The notes beneath the pieces were generated by a model. It was not told the origin of the DNA. It saw only the letters and a program-made list of their open reading frames with translations, and made no database searches. Position numbers and translations under genes: made by a program. This document shows, one piece after another, positions 1 to 6,097 of a stretch of 12,635 bases of DNA (positions within the stretch are counted from its first letter, which is position 1; every line of letters starts with the position of its first letter). This DNA is from an uncultured Collinsella sp. (GTDB taxonomy: Bacteria; Actinomycetota; Coriobacteriia; Coriobacteriales; Coriobacteriaceae), in contig CAUDAE010000045.1 in assembly GCA_958447445.1 (NCBI GenBank), positions 1-12,635 on the forward strand, given 5' to 3'.

Positions 1-370
1 CGAGCGAAACGGGACGGTCGTAGGGAATCATCGTCAAGACAAGACGCTCGCCGGCAGACTTGCGACCATCCTTGAGCACGTCGAAGCATGTTGCCTTGAG
101 TTCCACACCCGCCTCGGGAAAGTCCGGCCGATCGTCGCTGTTGGCTTTGTAGCCAAAGTAACGCTCCTCGATCAGGGTTCCCATACCGCCCTTGTACTTC
201 TTAGACCCAAAGTCCTTGGGCGCACTCTCCCCCTCCGGCGCAATGCCAAGCTCGAGAATATCGCGAAACGTCATCCCGTCGAGATTGGCAGCATACCGCT
301 CAATGCTTGAGGGGTCAGAAAAATCAGTATCGTCAAGCATGCGCTTGAAATCGAGGTGCTTCTTGGACAT
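1..370 (-). CDS. Sau3AI/MutH-family type II restriction endonuclease (N-terminal part, runs off the window)
   Basis: The minus-strand frame opens at ATG 370 and stays open to the window edge, giving 123 residues; the C-terminal part is outside. The start follows GAGAGGA about 7 nt upstream. Visible motifs are GTLIEERYFGY (64-74), then NSDDRPDF and GVELKAT. D83, E90 and K92 form D-x6-E-x-K, the spacing of the MutH active site (Asp70, Glu77, Lys79), and E68 lies where the additional MutH glutamate is expected. From family knowledge, such enzymes cleave at GATC as Mg-dependent nucleases; the actual specificity is inferred. It is divergent from a cytosine-5 methyltransferase 149 bp away, which supports a restriction role rather than mismatch repair. 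Without the C-terminus it is not possible to tell a one-domain MutH-like form from the two-domain Sau3AI form. Confidence 0.88.
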   Translation of the reverse strand, partial: MSKKHLDFKRMLDDTDFSDPSSIERYAANLDGMTFRDILELGIAPEGESAPKDFGSKKYKGGMGTLIEERYFGYKANSDDRPDFPEAGVELKATCFDVLKDGRKSAGERLVLTMIPYDRPVSL

Positions 371-519
371 GGCAAATCCTCTCGAAATAAGACATGATCT
401 AACACGTATGCTACTGTAAATTCGGGTTATACCGTGAAGATCCCCTAAGGGATCTTCCATTTGCAACCCGATTTCTGTACCCTTGATCTTTGCATTTGCA
501 GCGATTTGGGGGAGTGAGT
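371..519. promoter_or_regulatory. Divergent control region of the restriction-modification pair, with four GATC sites
   Basis: This 149-bp gap separates the divergent endonuclease and methyltransferase starts. GATC occurs at 396-399, 439-442, 451-454 and 485-488, where chance would give less than one. The likely methyltransferase ribosome site is GGGGGAG at 508-514. A weak plus-strand promoter candidate is TTGCAA (461-466), a 17-nt spacer and TGATCT (484-489), whose -10 overlaps the fourth GATC. I see no convincing minus-strand promoter. If the enzymes recognise GATC, methylation state or methyltransferase binding here could tune their expression; that is inference. Confidence 0.55.
422..471. 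repeat. Nested dyad containing two GATC sites
   Basis: A perfect 9-bp inverted repeat (GAAGATCCC, loop CTAA, GGGATCTTC; 436-457) sits inside an outer 7-bp inverted repeat (TCGGGTT 422-428, AACCCGA 465-471). Both share the same centre at 446.5. No T-run follows on either strand, so it is not an intrinsic terminator. It could be an operator or a 5' leader hairpin. Confidence 0.7.
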
Positions 520-1782
520 ATGTCAGAGGTCAAAATCGCCGAGCTTTTTGCTGGCGTCGGCGGATTTCGTTTGGGCCTCGAAGGCTACGCTGACCCTCGT
601 TATCCAGATTTCTACATGAAGCCCGCCGGACCCTTTCGCACCATTTGGGCCAATCAGTGGGAACCACCCGGAACCAAGGCTCGTCAGTTCGCGGCACGCT
701 GCTATATGGACCGCTTTGGCGAGGATTCCGTAGTCAACGAAGATATCAATAAAGTCCTGGAACAGGCTGAAGCCGGAGAGGTTGAAATCCCCGACGTCCA
801 GATGGTCGTCGGCGGCTTCCCTTGCCAAGATTACTCCGTCGCTCGCCCGCTTAACCAGGCACATGGCATCGAGGGCAAGAAGGGTGTCCTTTGGTGGGAC
901 ATCTACCACTTCCTCGAGATGAAGAAGCCGCGCTTCGGTCTCTTTGAGAATGTCGATCGTCTGCTCAAGTCGCCCGCGTCTCAGCGCGGTCGCGACTTCG
1001 CCATCATCCTAAGCTGCCTTGCCGACCTCGATTACACGGTCGAATGGCGCGTGGTCAACTCCGCGGAATATGGTTTTCCCCAGCGCCGCAAGCGCGTTTA
1101 TATCTTCTGCGAGAAGAACGCCGGCAAGGTCGATCTCGTTGACCGCATGCACAACGGTGTCATGGCGAAGGCCTTCCCCGCCATCTACCCTGACGAAATG
1201 GCCGAGCTCGATGTCCTGCCTGATCCTTACGAGAACTCGACTCGTTTTGGCGTTGGTCAAAAGACATCTCAGTTCAAGAATGCCGGTGTCATGCAGGGCT
1301 GCCATGTTTTGACCTGCGACTTCGTTGAGGATTATCACGGCGAGCGCCATGTGCTTGGCGATGTACTTGTTAATGAGGAGTATGTTCCGGAGCAGTTCTA
1401 CATCTCCGACGAGAAGCTTCCCGACTGGCGCTACCTCAAGGGCAGCAAGCGCGAAGAACGCACCAACAAAAAGACGGGCTTTACGTACACGTATTCCGAG
1501 GGTGCCATGAGTTTCCCGGATGCCACCGACAAACCGAGCCGCACCATCCTCACGGGCGAAGGCGGCACGGGCGCCAGCCGATTTAAGCATGTTATCGAGT
1601 GCCCCGACGGCCGTTTCCGCCGCCTCGTTCCCGACGAGCTCGATCAGCTCCAAGGATTCCCCAAGGGCTGGACGGATACTGGTATGACCGACGGCCATCG
1701 AGCTTTCTGCATGGGCAACGCGCTCGTCACCGGCGTGCCCCATCGCATTGGCGAAGCTATGGTCGAAGTGTACGGCCTCTAA
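520..1782 (+). CDS. DNA (cytosine-5) methyltransferase of the Sau3AI-type restriction-modification system
   Basis: This 420-residue protein carries the ordered m5C-methyltransferase motifs: motif I AELFAGVGGFRLGLE (7-21, AdoMet binding), motif IV GGFPCQDYS with the catalytic Cys at 102, motif VI FENVDRLL (~142-149), motif VIII QRRKRVYIF (~188-196), and near the C-terminus RLVPDELDQLQGFP and GNALV (motifs IX and X). The target-recognition region is the ~170 residues between motifs VIII and IX. The ATG at 520 is chosen because GGGGGAG lies 5 nt upstream and motif I follows directly; an upstream in-frame TTG at 490 has no good ribosome site. There is no N-terminal helix-turn-helix extension of the kind seen in some self-regulating m5C methyltransferases. 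It presumably protects GATC from the divergent endonuclease; length and motif spacing are normal and the gene looks intact. Confidence 0.95.
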   Translation: MSEVKIAELFAGVGGFRLGLEGYADPRYPDFYMKPAGPFRTIWANQWEPPGTKARQFAARCYMDRFGEDSVVNEDINKVLEQAEAGEVEIPDVQMVVGGFPCQDYSVARPLNQAHGIEGKKGVLWWDIYHFLEMKKPRFGLFENVDRLLKSPASQRGRDFAIILSCLADLDYTVEWRVVNSAEYGFPQRRKRVYIFCEKNAGKVDLVDRMHNGVMAKAFPAIYPDEMAELDVLPDPYENSTRFGVGQKTSQFKNAGVMQGCHVLTCDFVEDYHGERHVLGDVLVNEEYVPEQFYISDEKLPDWRYLKGSKREERTNKKTGFTYTYSEGAMSFPDATDKPSRTILTGEGGTGASRFKHVIECPDGRFRRLVPDELDQLQGFPKGWTDTGMTDGHRAFCMGNALVTGVPHRIGEAMVEVYGL

Positions 1783-1843
1783 GGCAAGCAATCCGGAGCC
1801 GGCAGTCACGCTGTCGACTCCATTTTTCCACCCCACTCCCCTG

Positions 1844-1849
1844 TATACT
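1844..1849 (+). promoter_or_regulatory. Possible -10 element of the following small gene
   Basis: TATACT lies 57 nt upstream of the GTG start at 1907 and is preceded by TG. I see no good -35 hexamer at the usual distance, so the assignment rests on the -10 alone. The same hexamer stands upstream of the protease gene at 9402. Confidence 0.35.
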
Positions 1850-1906
1850 GATGTAGCACGTGTTTCATCCGGGCTTGTTGGGCCGGGTCGTTCATGGGAG
1901 GGTCTT

Positions 1907-2398
1907 GTGGCTGTTTCGAATCCGACTAAGGGGAGCGTTTCTTCTTCGTCCATCAAGCCGGTGACGCGCAAGGCCGTGCGCTGCCAGCGCGAGGTCGCCT
2001 GGCTTGTCACGCAGGCAGCGGGCAGGCTCGTGGCGAGCACGGAGGACGTCAACGCGCCTACGCCGAGCTTTGTGCTGGCAGCGGCGCTGGATTTCGTGCG
2101 CCAATTGGAGCTTGCCGAACAGGATGCCGGCGGCCACCTCGACTACCAGAATGTTATGGCGCCCGACCTGCAAACGTTCTGCCACATGGCCAAGTTGCCC
2201 GCCGCGCCCAATGCGCTTTCGGACGCAGGCTACATGTTTACGCTTTCGGGCGCGGACCTTATCCGCGACATCTATGCATACTGCAGCGAGCTCGCCGAGC
2301 GCCACGTCTTTGACGCGGCAGAAGTCAAACCGGGATATGTCATCAAGCTGGTTCTTAGGCTGTTCTTGATGGACGGGTTCGGGGCCATGCCGGCGTAA
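1907..2398 (+). CDS. Conserved-looking protein of unknown function (163 aa)
   Basis: I do not recognise the family. The GTG start at 1907 is chosen because GGGAGGG (1896-1902) sits 4-5 nt upstream; the open frame extends further upstream into the methyltransferase but without a ribosome site. The first ~15 residues are Ser/Thr-rich and likely flexible. The remainder looks mainly helical (segments around REVAWLVTQAAGRLVAS, FVLAAALDFVRQLELAEQ, and LSGADLIRDIYAYCSELAERH), with a hydrophobic C-terminus near YVIKLVLRLFLMDGFG. There is no signal peptide and no clear membrane helix. It follows the methyltransferase by 124 nt on the same strand but has its own promoter-like TATACT, so membership of the restriction operon is uncertain. 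GC-rich third positions support real coding. Confidence 0.72.
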   Translation: MAVSNPTKGSVSSSSIKPVTRKAVRCQREVAWLVTQAAGRLVASTEDVNAPTPSFVLAAALDFVRQLELAEQDAGGHLDYQNVMAPDLQTFCHMAKLPAAPNALSDAGYMFTLSGADLIRDIYAYCSELAERHVFDAAEVKPGYVIKLVLRLFLMDGFGAMPA

Positions 2399-2444
2399 GC
2401 CGAGTCTTTAGCATCACCGTCGACTGAGCAACAACCGCTTTACC

Positions 2445-2493
2445 TTAGTGGGCGCCAATTGAGGGTCGATTATTGGGTCGCCTCGTCCACTAA
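2445..2493. repeat. Imperfect stem-loop in the convergent intergenic gap
   Basis: TTAGTGGGCG (2445-2454) can pair with CGTCCACTAA (2484-2493) with one G-T wobble, and CCAAT/ATTGG form an inner stem. It lies between two converging genes, where a bidirectional terminator would be expected, but neither strand shows a T-run after the stem. It is a weak candidate for transcription end or mRNA stabilisation. Confidence 0.35.
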
Positions 2494-2498
2494 TGCAT

Positions 2499-3965
2499 TT
2501 ATTCCACGCGCTCTGACAGTCGATACTTGCGGTTGCGGCTCGTCGCCGGCGCCGTGGGCTCAAGCTCGCCCTGTGCGATGAGCGCATTGACGCGTACCCT
2601 AACCTGGGAGACGGTGAGTCCCGTGCATTCTGCCAGTTCACGTGTTCCCAGTTCGCCGTTGCGCTTGAGTGCCGCCACGATTAAGTCCCCGCCATGATCG
2701 ATTTGCTCAACCTTCGCTCGGTAGAGGACAACCTTAAACCGGTCGAAACCCGGGCAAAACAATGGCTCGGCCAGACCTTGCGCGCGCATGGCATCGATCA
2801 TCATCGGGATGCCCGAGCCATTTCCCTCAGCCGGCGAGCCTGCGCCATCCGGCAGTGGAACAATCGACATGAGCTTCACAAGCGTCGCATTGCGACATCG
2901 GGAGCTGCCGTCAAACAGGTTCTCGCGAGTCTTTCCTCCGTATAGGCCGCCGGGGTTCGTCACCTCGATACGGTCATCAAAGACGTCAACAGCGATCGAC
3001 TGCCCACAGAACCGATCTCCGTATTCTCGGTGGATTACGGCGTTGGCGATTGCCTCGCGCAGGACTTCCTCGGGAATCTCCAGCGAGTCGACACGCGAGA
3101 CGCCTTGGATCGTCGAGGTTCGCCGCAAATTCTTGGCGATTGCCGCGACGGCATCCGAGATCATTTCGCCCAACGTTCCCTCGCAGATCGTACGGTCCAT
3201 GAACCTCAACGACCCCGCCGCACCCTTCTGCGTTCCGGCATAGACCGCCACATCGATAAAGAGCTTGGGATAGAACTGCTGAGGATAGGCACCCGCGGCC
3301 AGGAGCCCGGCCTTAGTAACATTGCCCTGGGAGTCGAGGAAATTCAGGCGCTCCAGCTTCGTTTTCTTGTCCGGCGCGCCGCGCATTGCACGGGGTGTCA
3401 GCGAGAAAGCACGCTCTATCGTGCGGTCGACCAGGGCCTCGTCAAGATCGCCTGCGACCGCGCCGGGTACTGCATCGCGATCACTGGGGCTCGTCCGTTC
3501 ATACGATGACAAGGACAGGACCTCGGTCGACGAGAGCGGAACATCTTTGTCATCGATGCGTTTGTAGCTGCCGCCTTGAGCGCCCCGCTCTATGACATAA
3601 CAAGGCTTGCTCGACGGGTCGAGCTCCTCAATCGTGATGACCAGAACCACGGTGCCCTGGAGCTCCACGCGTTCAATGGTGTATTTGGGCGGATTGGCCA
3701 GTTTTCCGCGACCGCCGGCATCACCCATGCCCGCTACGAATTGGTTGAGCACCTTCTCGGTCTCAAAGTTCTCAACCGGGACAAAGCCCGCGCGCTCGCT
3801 CACGCCGAGCACGATAATTCCGCCAGCGGTATTCGCGAATGCGCTAACCGTTTCCCATACGTCGCGGGAAAGCGTCGTGGCGCTCTCCTTGACCTCGACG
3901 TTAAGATCGTCCGAGCCCATGCGCTTTAAAGACTCGAGCAGACCGGTCAGCTCGTTTTCGTTCAT
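2499..3965 (-). CDS. AlbA_2 (Schlafen-like) DNA-binding / HATPase transcriptional regulator-type protein
   Basis: This 488-residue protein has three recognisable parts. Residues ~20-140 form an AlbA_2 (divergent AAA_4, Schlafen-like) domain with VEVKES and the hallmark TVSAFANTAGGIIVLGVSE. Residues ~295-415 form a GHKL-type ATPase fold with EAIANAVIHREY (N308 in the N box), DDRIEVTNPGGLY (G1) and GNGSGIPMMIDAM (G2). Residues ~425-485 form a winged helix (ELGTRELAECTGLTVSQVRVRV). Proteins with this layout are annotated as ATP-binding transcriptional regulators; their ligands and targets are mostly unknown. ATG 3965 is preferred because AAAGGA lies ~7 nt upstream; for ATG 3971 the same site is only ~1 nt away. 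The unusual repeat array begins ~60 bp upstream and is the obvious candidate binding site (inference). It sits near a restriction system, so a defence link is possible but unproven. Confidence 0.9.
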   Translation of the reverse strand: MNENELTGLLESLKRMGSDDLNVEVKESATTLSRDVWETVSAFANTAGGIIVLGVSERAGFVPVENFETEKVLNQFVAGMGDAGGRGKLANPPKYTIERVELQGTVVLVITIEELDPSSKPCYVIERGAQGGSYKRIDDKDVPLSSTEVLSLSSYERTSPSDRDAVPGAVAGDLDEALVDRTIERAFSLTPRAMRGAPDKKTKLERLNFLDSQGNVTKAGLLAAGAYPQQFYPKLFIDVAVYAGTQKGAAGSLRFMDRTICEGTLGEMISDAVAAIAKNLRRTSTIQGVSRVDSLEIPEEVLREAIANAVIHREYGDRFCGQSIAVDVFDDRIEVTNPGGLYGGKTRENLFDGSSRCRNATLVKLMSIVPLPDGAGSPAEGNGSGIPMMIDAMRAQGLAEPLFCPGFDRFKVVLYRAKVEQIDHGGDLIVAALKRNGELGTRELAECTGLTVSQVRVRVNALIAQGELEPTAPATSRNRKYRLSERVE

Positions 3966-4025
3966 CTGCATGTCCTTTCGCTCGGCCCGGCGGAGAATGC
4001 CGCGAATAGATTTCCTTCGTCTCTC

Positions 4026-4101
4026 AGTTATCTCTCGTAATTATCTCTCATCTTACTGTTATCTCTCATATTAGAGATAAGTGAGAGATGAAAGATAAGA
4101 T
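4026..4101. repeat. Operator-like repeat module A (TTATCTCTCRT array)
   Basis: Three perfect TTATCTCTC 9-mers start at 4028, 4041 and 4059 (spacings 13 and 18), each followed by R-T. They are followed by degenerate inverted copies: ATTAGAGATAA (4070-4080), GTGAGAGATGA (4081-4091) and ATGAAAGATAA (4088-4098). The third direct copy and first inverted copy can form an 8-bp stem, TTATCTCT/AGAGATAA, with a 6-nt loop. It lies just upstream of the AlbA_2 regulator gene. GATAAT, a -10-like hexamer on the minus strand, falls inside the second repeat (4040-4045). Confidence 0.85.
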
Positions 4102-4190
4102 GTCTGCCATCTGTTTCATTTAAACATGTTTTTGCTGGTAAAACAATCAGTATTGAGACAATACCATGATTGCCTGTCTCTTTGCTGATC
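4102..4190. other. AT-rich spacer between the two repeat modules
   Basis: About 90 bp of AT-rich sequence separates the modules. It probably holds promoter DNA, for example the TTGAGA-like hexamer at 4153-4158, but I find no convincing -10 and no convincing gene. A 27-codon frame starting near 4165 runs into module B without a ribosome site and is not called. Confidence 0.4.
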
Positions 4191-4264
4191 AGTTATCTCT
4201 CATGTTTATCTCTCGTCTTTCTGTTATCTCTCGTATTAGTGAGGAATGAGAGATGAGAGATGTG
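4191..4264. repeat. Operator-like repeat module B (second copy of the TTATCTCTCRT array)
   Basis: This module aligns without gaps to module A at an offset of 165 bp. TTATCTCTC starts at 4193, 4206 and 4224, again with spacings 13 and 18, and each copy is followed by R-T. Inverted copies ATGAGAGATGA (4246-4256) and ATGAGAGATGT (4253-4263) follow. The differences from module A fall mainly in the linkers and the inverted half, so the 9-mers appear conserved. Confidence 0.85.
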
Positions 4265-4310
4265 TGAGTGATGCATGGGCGTGGATTTTTGGACGGTCGG
4301 AAAATCCCTC

Positions 4311-4350
4311 AAACAAAAAACGGGGCCGGCCTTACGCCGAGCCCCGTTTT
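4311..4350 (-). terminator. Intrinsic terminator of the PTS operon
   Basis: AAAACGGGGC (4317-4326) pairs with GCCCCGTTTT (4341-4350); the 14-nt middle can form a further short GC stem. Read on the minus strand, the hairpin ends in a run of six T residues (4315-4320). It lies 46 nt beyond the stop codon of the EIID gene. Confidence 0.88.
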
Positions 4351-4395
4351 CAAACGGTCAGTTAGTTATCCAACGCGCGAGCATAGCAGTCAACA

Positions 4396-5244
4396 TTACG
4401 CCGCAGCGAACACTCCCAAGCCCGTTCCGATGATGCAGATTGCAAAGATGCCCAAGATGATCCAAATGGTCTTGACGCCCTTTTTGTACAGGGCGACGCA
4501 GGCAAAGGTTGCCAGCAAGGGCAGCAGACCTGGGAAGATCGAATCGAACAGATCCTGCAGGACAATCTCCGAACCACCCACGTCAAAGGTCAAAGCTGTG
4601 GACAGCGAGACCTGTGCCGCAATCATCGCGCCAATGACGGTCATTCCGAGGACACCGGCAGCATGCGTCATGCGAGACATAAGGTTGTTCTCTTCGGACT
4701 GCTGCAGGAACTTGGTTCCCAGGTCGTAACCCAGATGGGCTGCGACGATACGCGTTGCAAAGTTAATCACGGAGTAGATGAGCGCGTACACGATGGGGCC
4801 GAGCGGGTTGCCCGTCGAAGCGATGCCGATACCAATGCCGGCGGCGACCACGCGGAACGTTCCCCAGTAGAACGAATCGCCAATGCCGGAAAGCGGTCCC
4901 ATGAGGCCGACCTTCATGGCGTTAATCGAGGACGTGTCGAAGTTCTTATCGGCAGCCGCCTGCTCTTCCATCGAAACCGTCAGACCGGCTACAAACGGAA
5001 GGACATGAGGCGTGATGTTAAAGAACTCGGTATGGCGATCGAGCGCCGCATAGTAATCGTCGTCGTTGGGATAGATCTTTCGCAGGGGCTTCTGAATGGT
5101 GTACATGAAGCCCATTGCCATCATCTTGTCGTACGACTGCGAGCACTGGCTCGTAAACTGGCGAAGGAACATGCTCCGATACATATCGGGGCTCATAATC
5201 GCGTCCTTCTTGGCCTCTTTGAGGTCGGTGTTCTGGGTAGCCAT
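4396..5244 (-). CDS. PTS mannose/fructose/sorbose-family EIID component
   Basis: This 282-residue membrane subunit has the family signature GPLSGIGDSFYWGTFR (~116-131) and hydrophobic segments in its C-terminal half, for example around 130-165, 195-220 and 240-280. EIID forms the sugar channel with EIIC in the membrane; sugar is phosphorylated during uptake by EIIB. Its ATG overlaps the EIIC stop codon by one base (TAATG), and GAGGAGGA (5251-5258) inside the EIIC tail is its ribosome site, 6 nt away. Translation is therefore expected to be coupled to EIIC. That matters because EIIC carries a frameshift upstream. It is the last gene before the terminator. Length is typical of the family and the frame is intact. 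Confidence 0.96.
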   Translation of the reverse strand: MATQNTDLKEAKKDAIMSPDMYRSMFLRQFTSQCSQSYDKMMAMGFMYTIQKPLRKIYPNDDDYYAALDRHTEFFNITPHVLPFVAGLTVSMEEQAAADKNFDTSSINAMKVGLMGPLSGIGDSFYWGTFRVVAAGIGIGIASTGNPLGPIVYALIYSVINFATRIVAAHLGYDLGTKFLQQSEENNLMSRMTHAAGVLGMTVIGAMIAAQVSLSTALTFDVGGSEIVLQDLFDSIFPGLLPLLATFACVALYKKGVKTIWIILGIFAICIIGTGLGVFAAA

Positions 5245-6016
5245 TAGAAGTCCTCCTCTTCATCTGCAGCAACCGTCTGCGGACCGGACGAGCCCTCGCG
5301 GAAGGCCAGGAGCAGTGCGACGCAAATGGCAGCTGCGGCGACGCCGATAACGTCCATCTTGAGGTAGATGACCATAATGAATCCCAGGAACAGCCAAGGA
5401 AGCAGCTTGTTATCGCCCATGGTCCTAATAAGAAGTGCGAAGCCGATGCAGACCATGACGCCGGATGCAACGTTGAGGCCGTCCATCACAAACTGCGGAA
5501 TCGCGTTGAGCGCATTGTTGATGAGGTCGGCACCAAAGAACAGCGAGCAAAACACCAGCAGGCAGACGGAATGCCAATCGACAGCGGCACGACGGTCAGA
5601 TGGTACAGGTTCGCCTTGGCAAGATCGCGATTTGCCAGAGCGGTCTCAATCTTCTTGCAGGCAAAGGCACCCGGAACGGCGTAGCAGAAGTTGCGCCACA
5701 CCTGAAGGAAGACGGAGACAGGAAGGGCGAGCGCGACGGCAGTTGCTGTGCCCGTACCCGTAATGACGGCAAACGCGCAGCCGAGCACGCCGGAGGCATA
5801 GACCTCGGGAGGAACCGCCGCGCCGACCATGATGGCGCCCATGAACATGGACTCCAAGGCAGCGCCGACGATAACGCCCTGCTGGACATCGCCAAGGATC
5901 AAGCCGACAAACAGGCTCGTAAACAGCGGACGACCAAGCATCGTAATGCCAAATAATTGCTCGTCCATGGACGCAATAAATGCGACCAGTGCAACTAAAA
6001 GATACTGGACAACCAT
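5244..6016 (-). pseudogene. PTS mannose-family EIIC component, broken by an apparent one-base deletion
   Basis: The first frame from ATG 6016 encodes 152 good EIIC residues (MVVQYLLVALVAFIASMDEQ..., with GRPLFTSLFVGLILGD and GAALESMFMGA) up to GIPSA near 5561. It then reads nonsense and stops at 5486. The remaining ~105 residues (LLVFCSLFFGADLINNALNAIP... to DEEEDF) continue in another frame to the stop at 5244-5246. One extra base, for example restoring GCC-CTG from GCCTG at 5561-5563, gives a 257-residue protein of normal length. EIIC is the polytopic channel subunit paired with EIID. The weak ribosome site GGGG is ~9 nt before ATG 6016; a TTG at 6025 is less likely. Good conservation after the break suggests a recent mutation, phase variation or a sequencing error. 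No canonical slippery heptamer is present at the junction. Confidence 0.85.
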
Positions 6017-6037
6017 TTCGATCAACCCCAGAAACAG

Positions 6038-6076
6038 GTCTGCAGGCGAGGCGTTCTGCGCAGCTCGCCTGCAGAC
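6038..6076 (-). repeat. Stable intercistronic stem-loop between the SIS gene and EIIC
   Basis: A perfect 13-bp inverted repeat (GTCTGCAGGCGAG 6038-6050, CTCGCCTGCAGAC 6064-6076) encloses a 13-nt loop. It lies in the 81-nt gap between the SIS stop and the EIIC start, without a T-run on either side. It is therefore more likely an mRNA stability or processing element, or a translation modulator, than an intrinsic terminator. Confidence 0.75.
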
Positions 6077-6097
6077 AACCGCAGCAATTTGAGAGGA

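Noticed and set aside
192..419. 75-codon plus-strand frame opposite the endonuclease
   Set aside because: The opposite strand encodes conserved Sau3AI/MutH motifs.
490..519. TTG 490 as methyltransferase start
   Set aside because: No ribosome site before it; the ATG at 520 has GGGGGAG at good spacing directly before motif I.
1009..2052. 347-codon minus-strand frame across the methyltransferase and the next gene
   Set aside because: It spans two well supported plus-strand genes and their gap and shows no recognisable domain.
4026..4264. Reading the TTATCTCTC repeats as a CRISPR array
   Set aside because: Repeats are 9-11 bp, spacers are 4 and 9 bp and similar between modules, and no cas genes are nearby.
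5540..5580. Programmed -1 frameshift as the explanation for the split EIIC
   Set aside because: No canonical slippery heptamer or clear downstream stimulator at the junction, and EIIC genes are not known for recoding; a one-base deletion or sequencing error is simpler.
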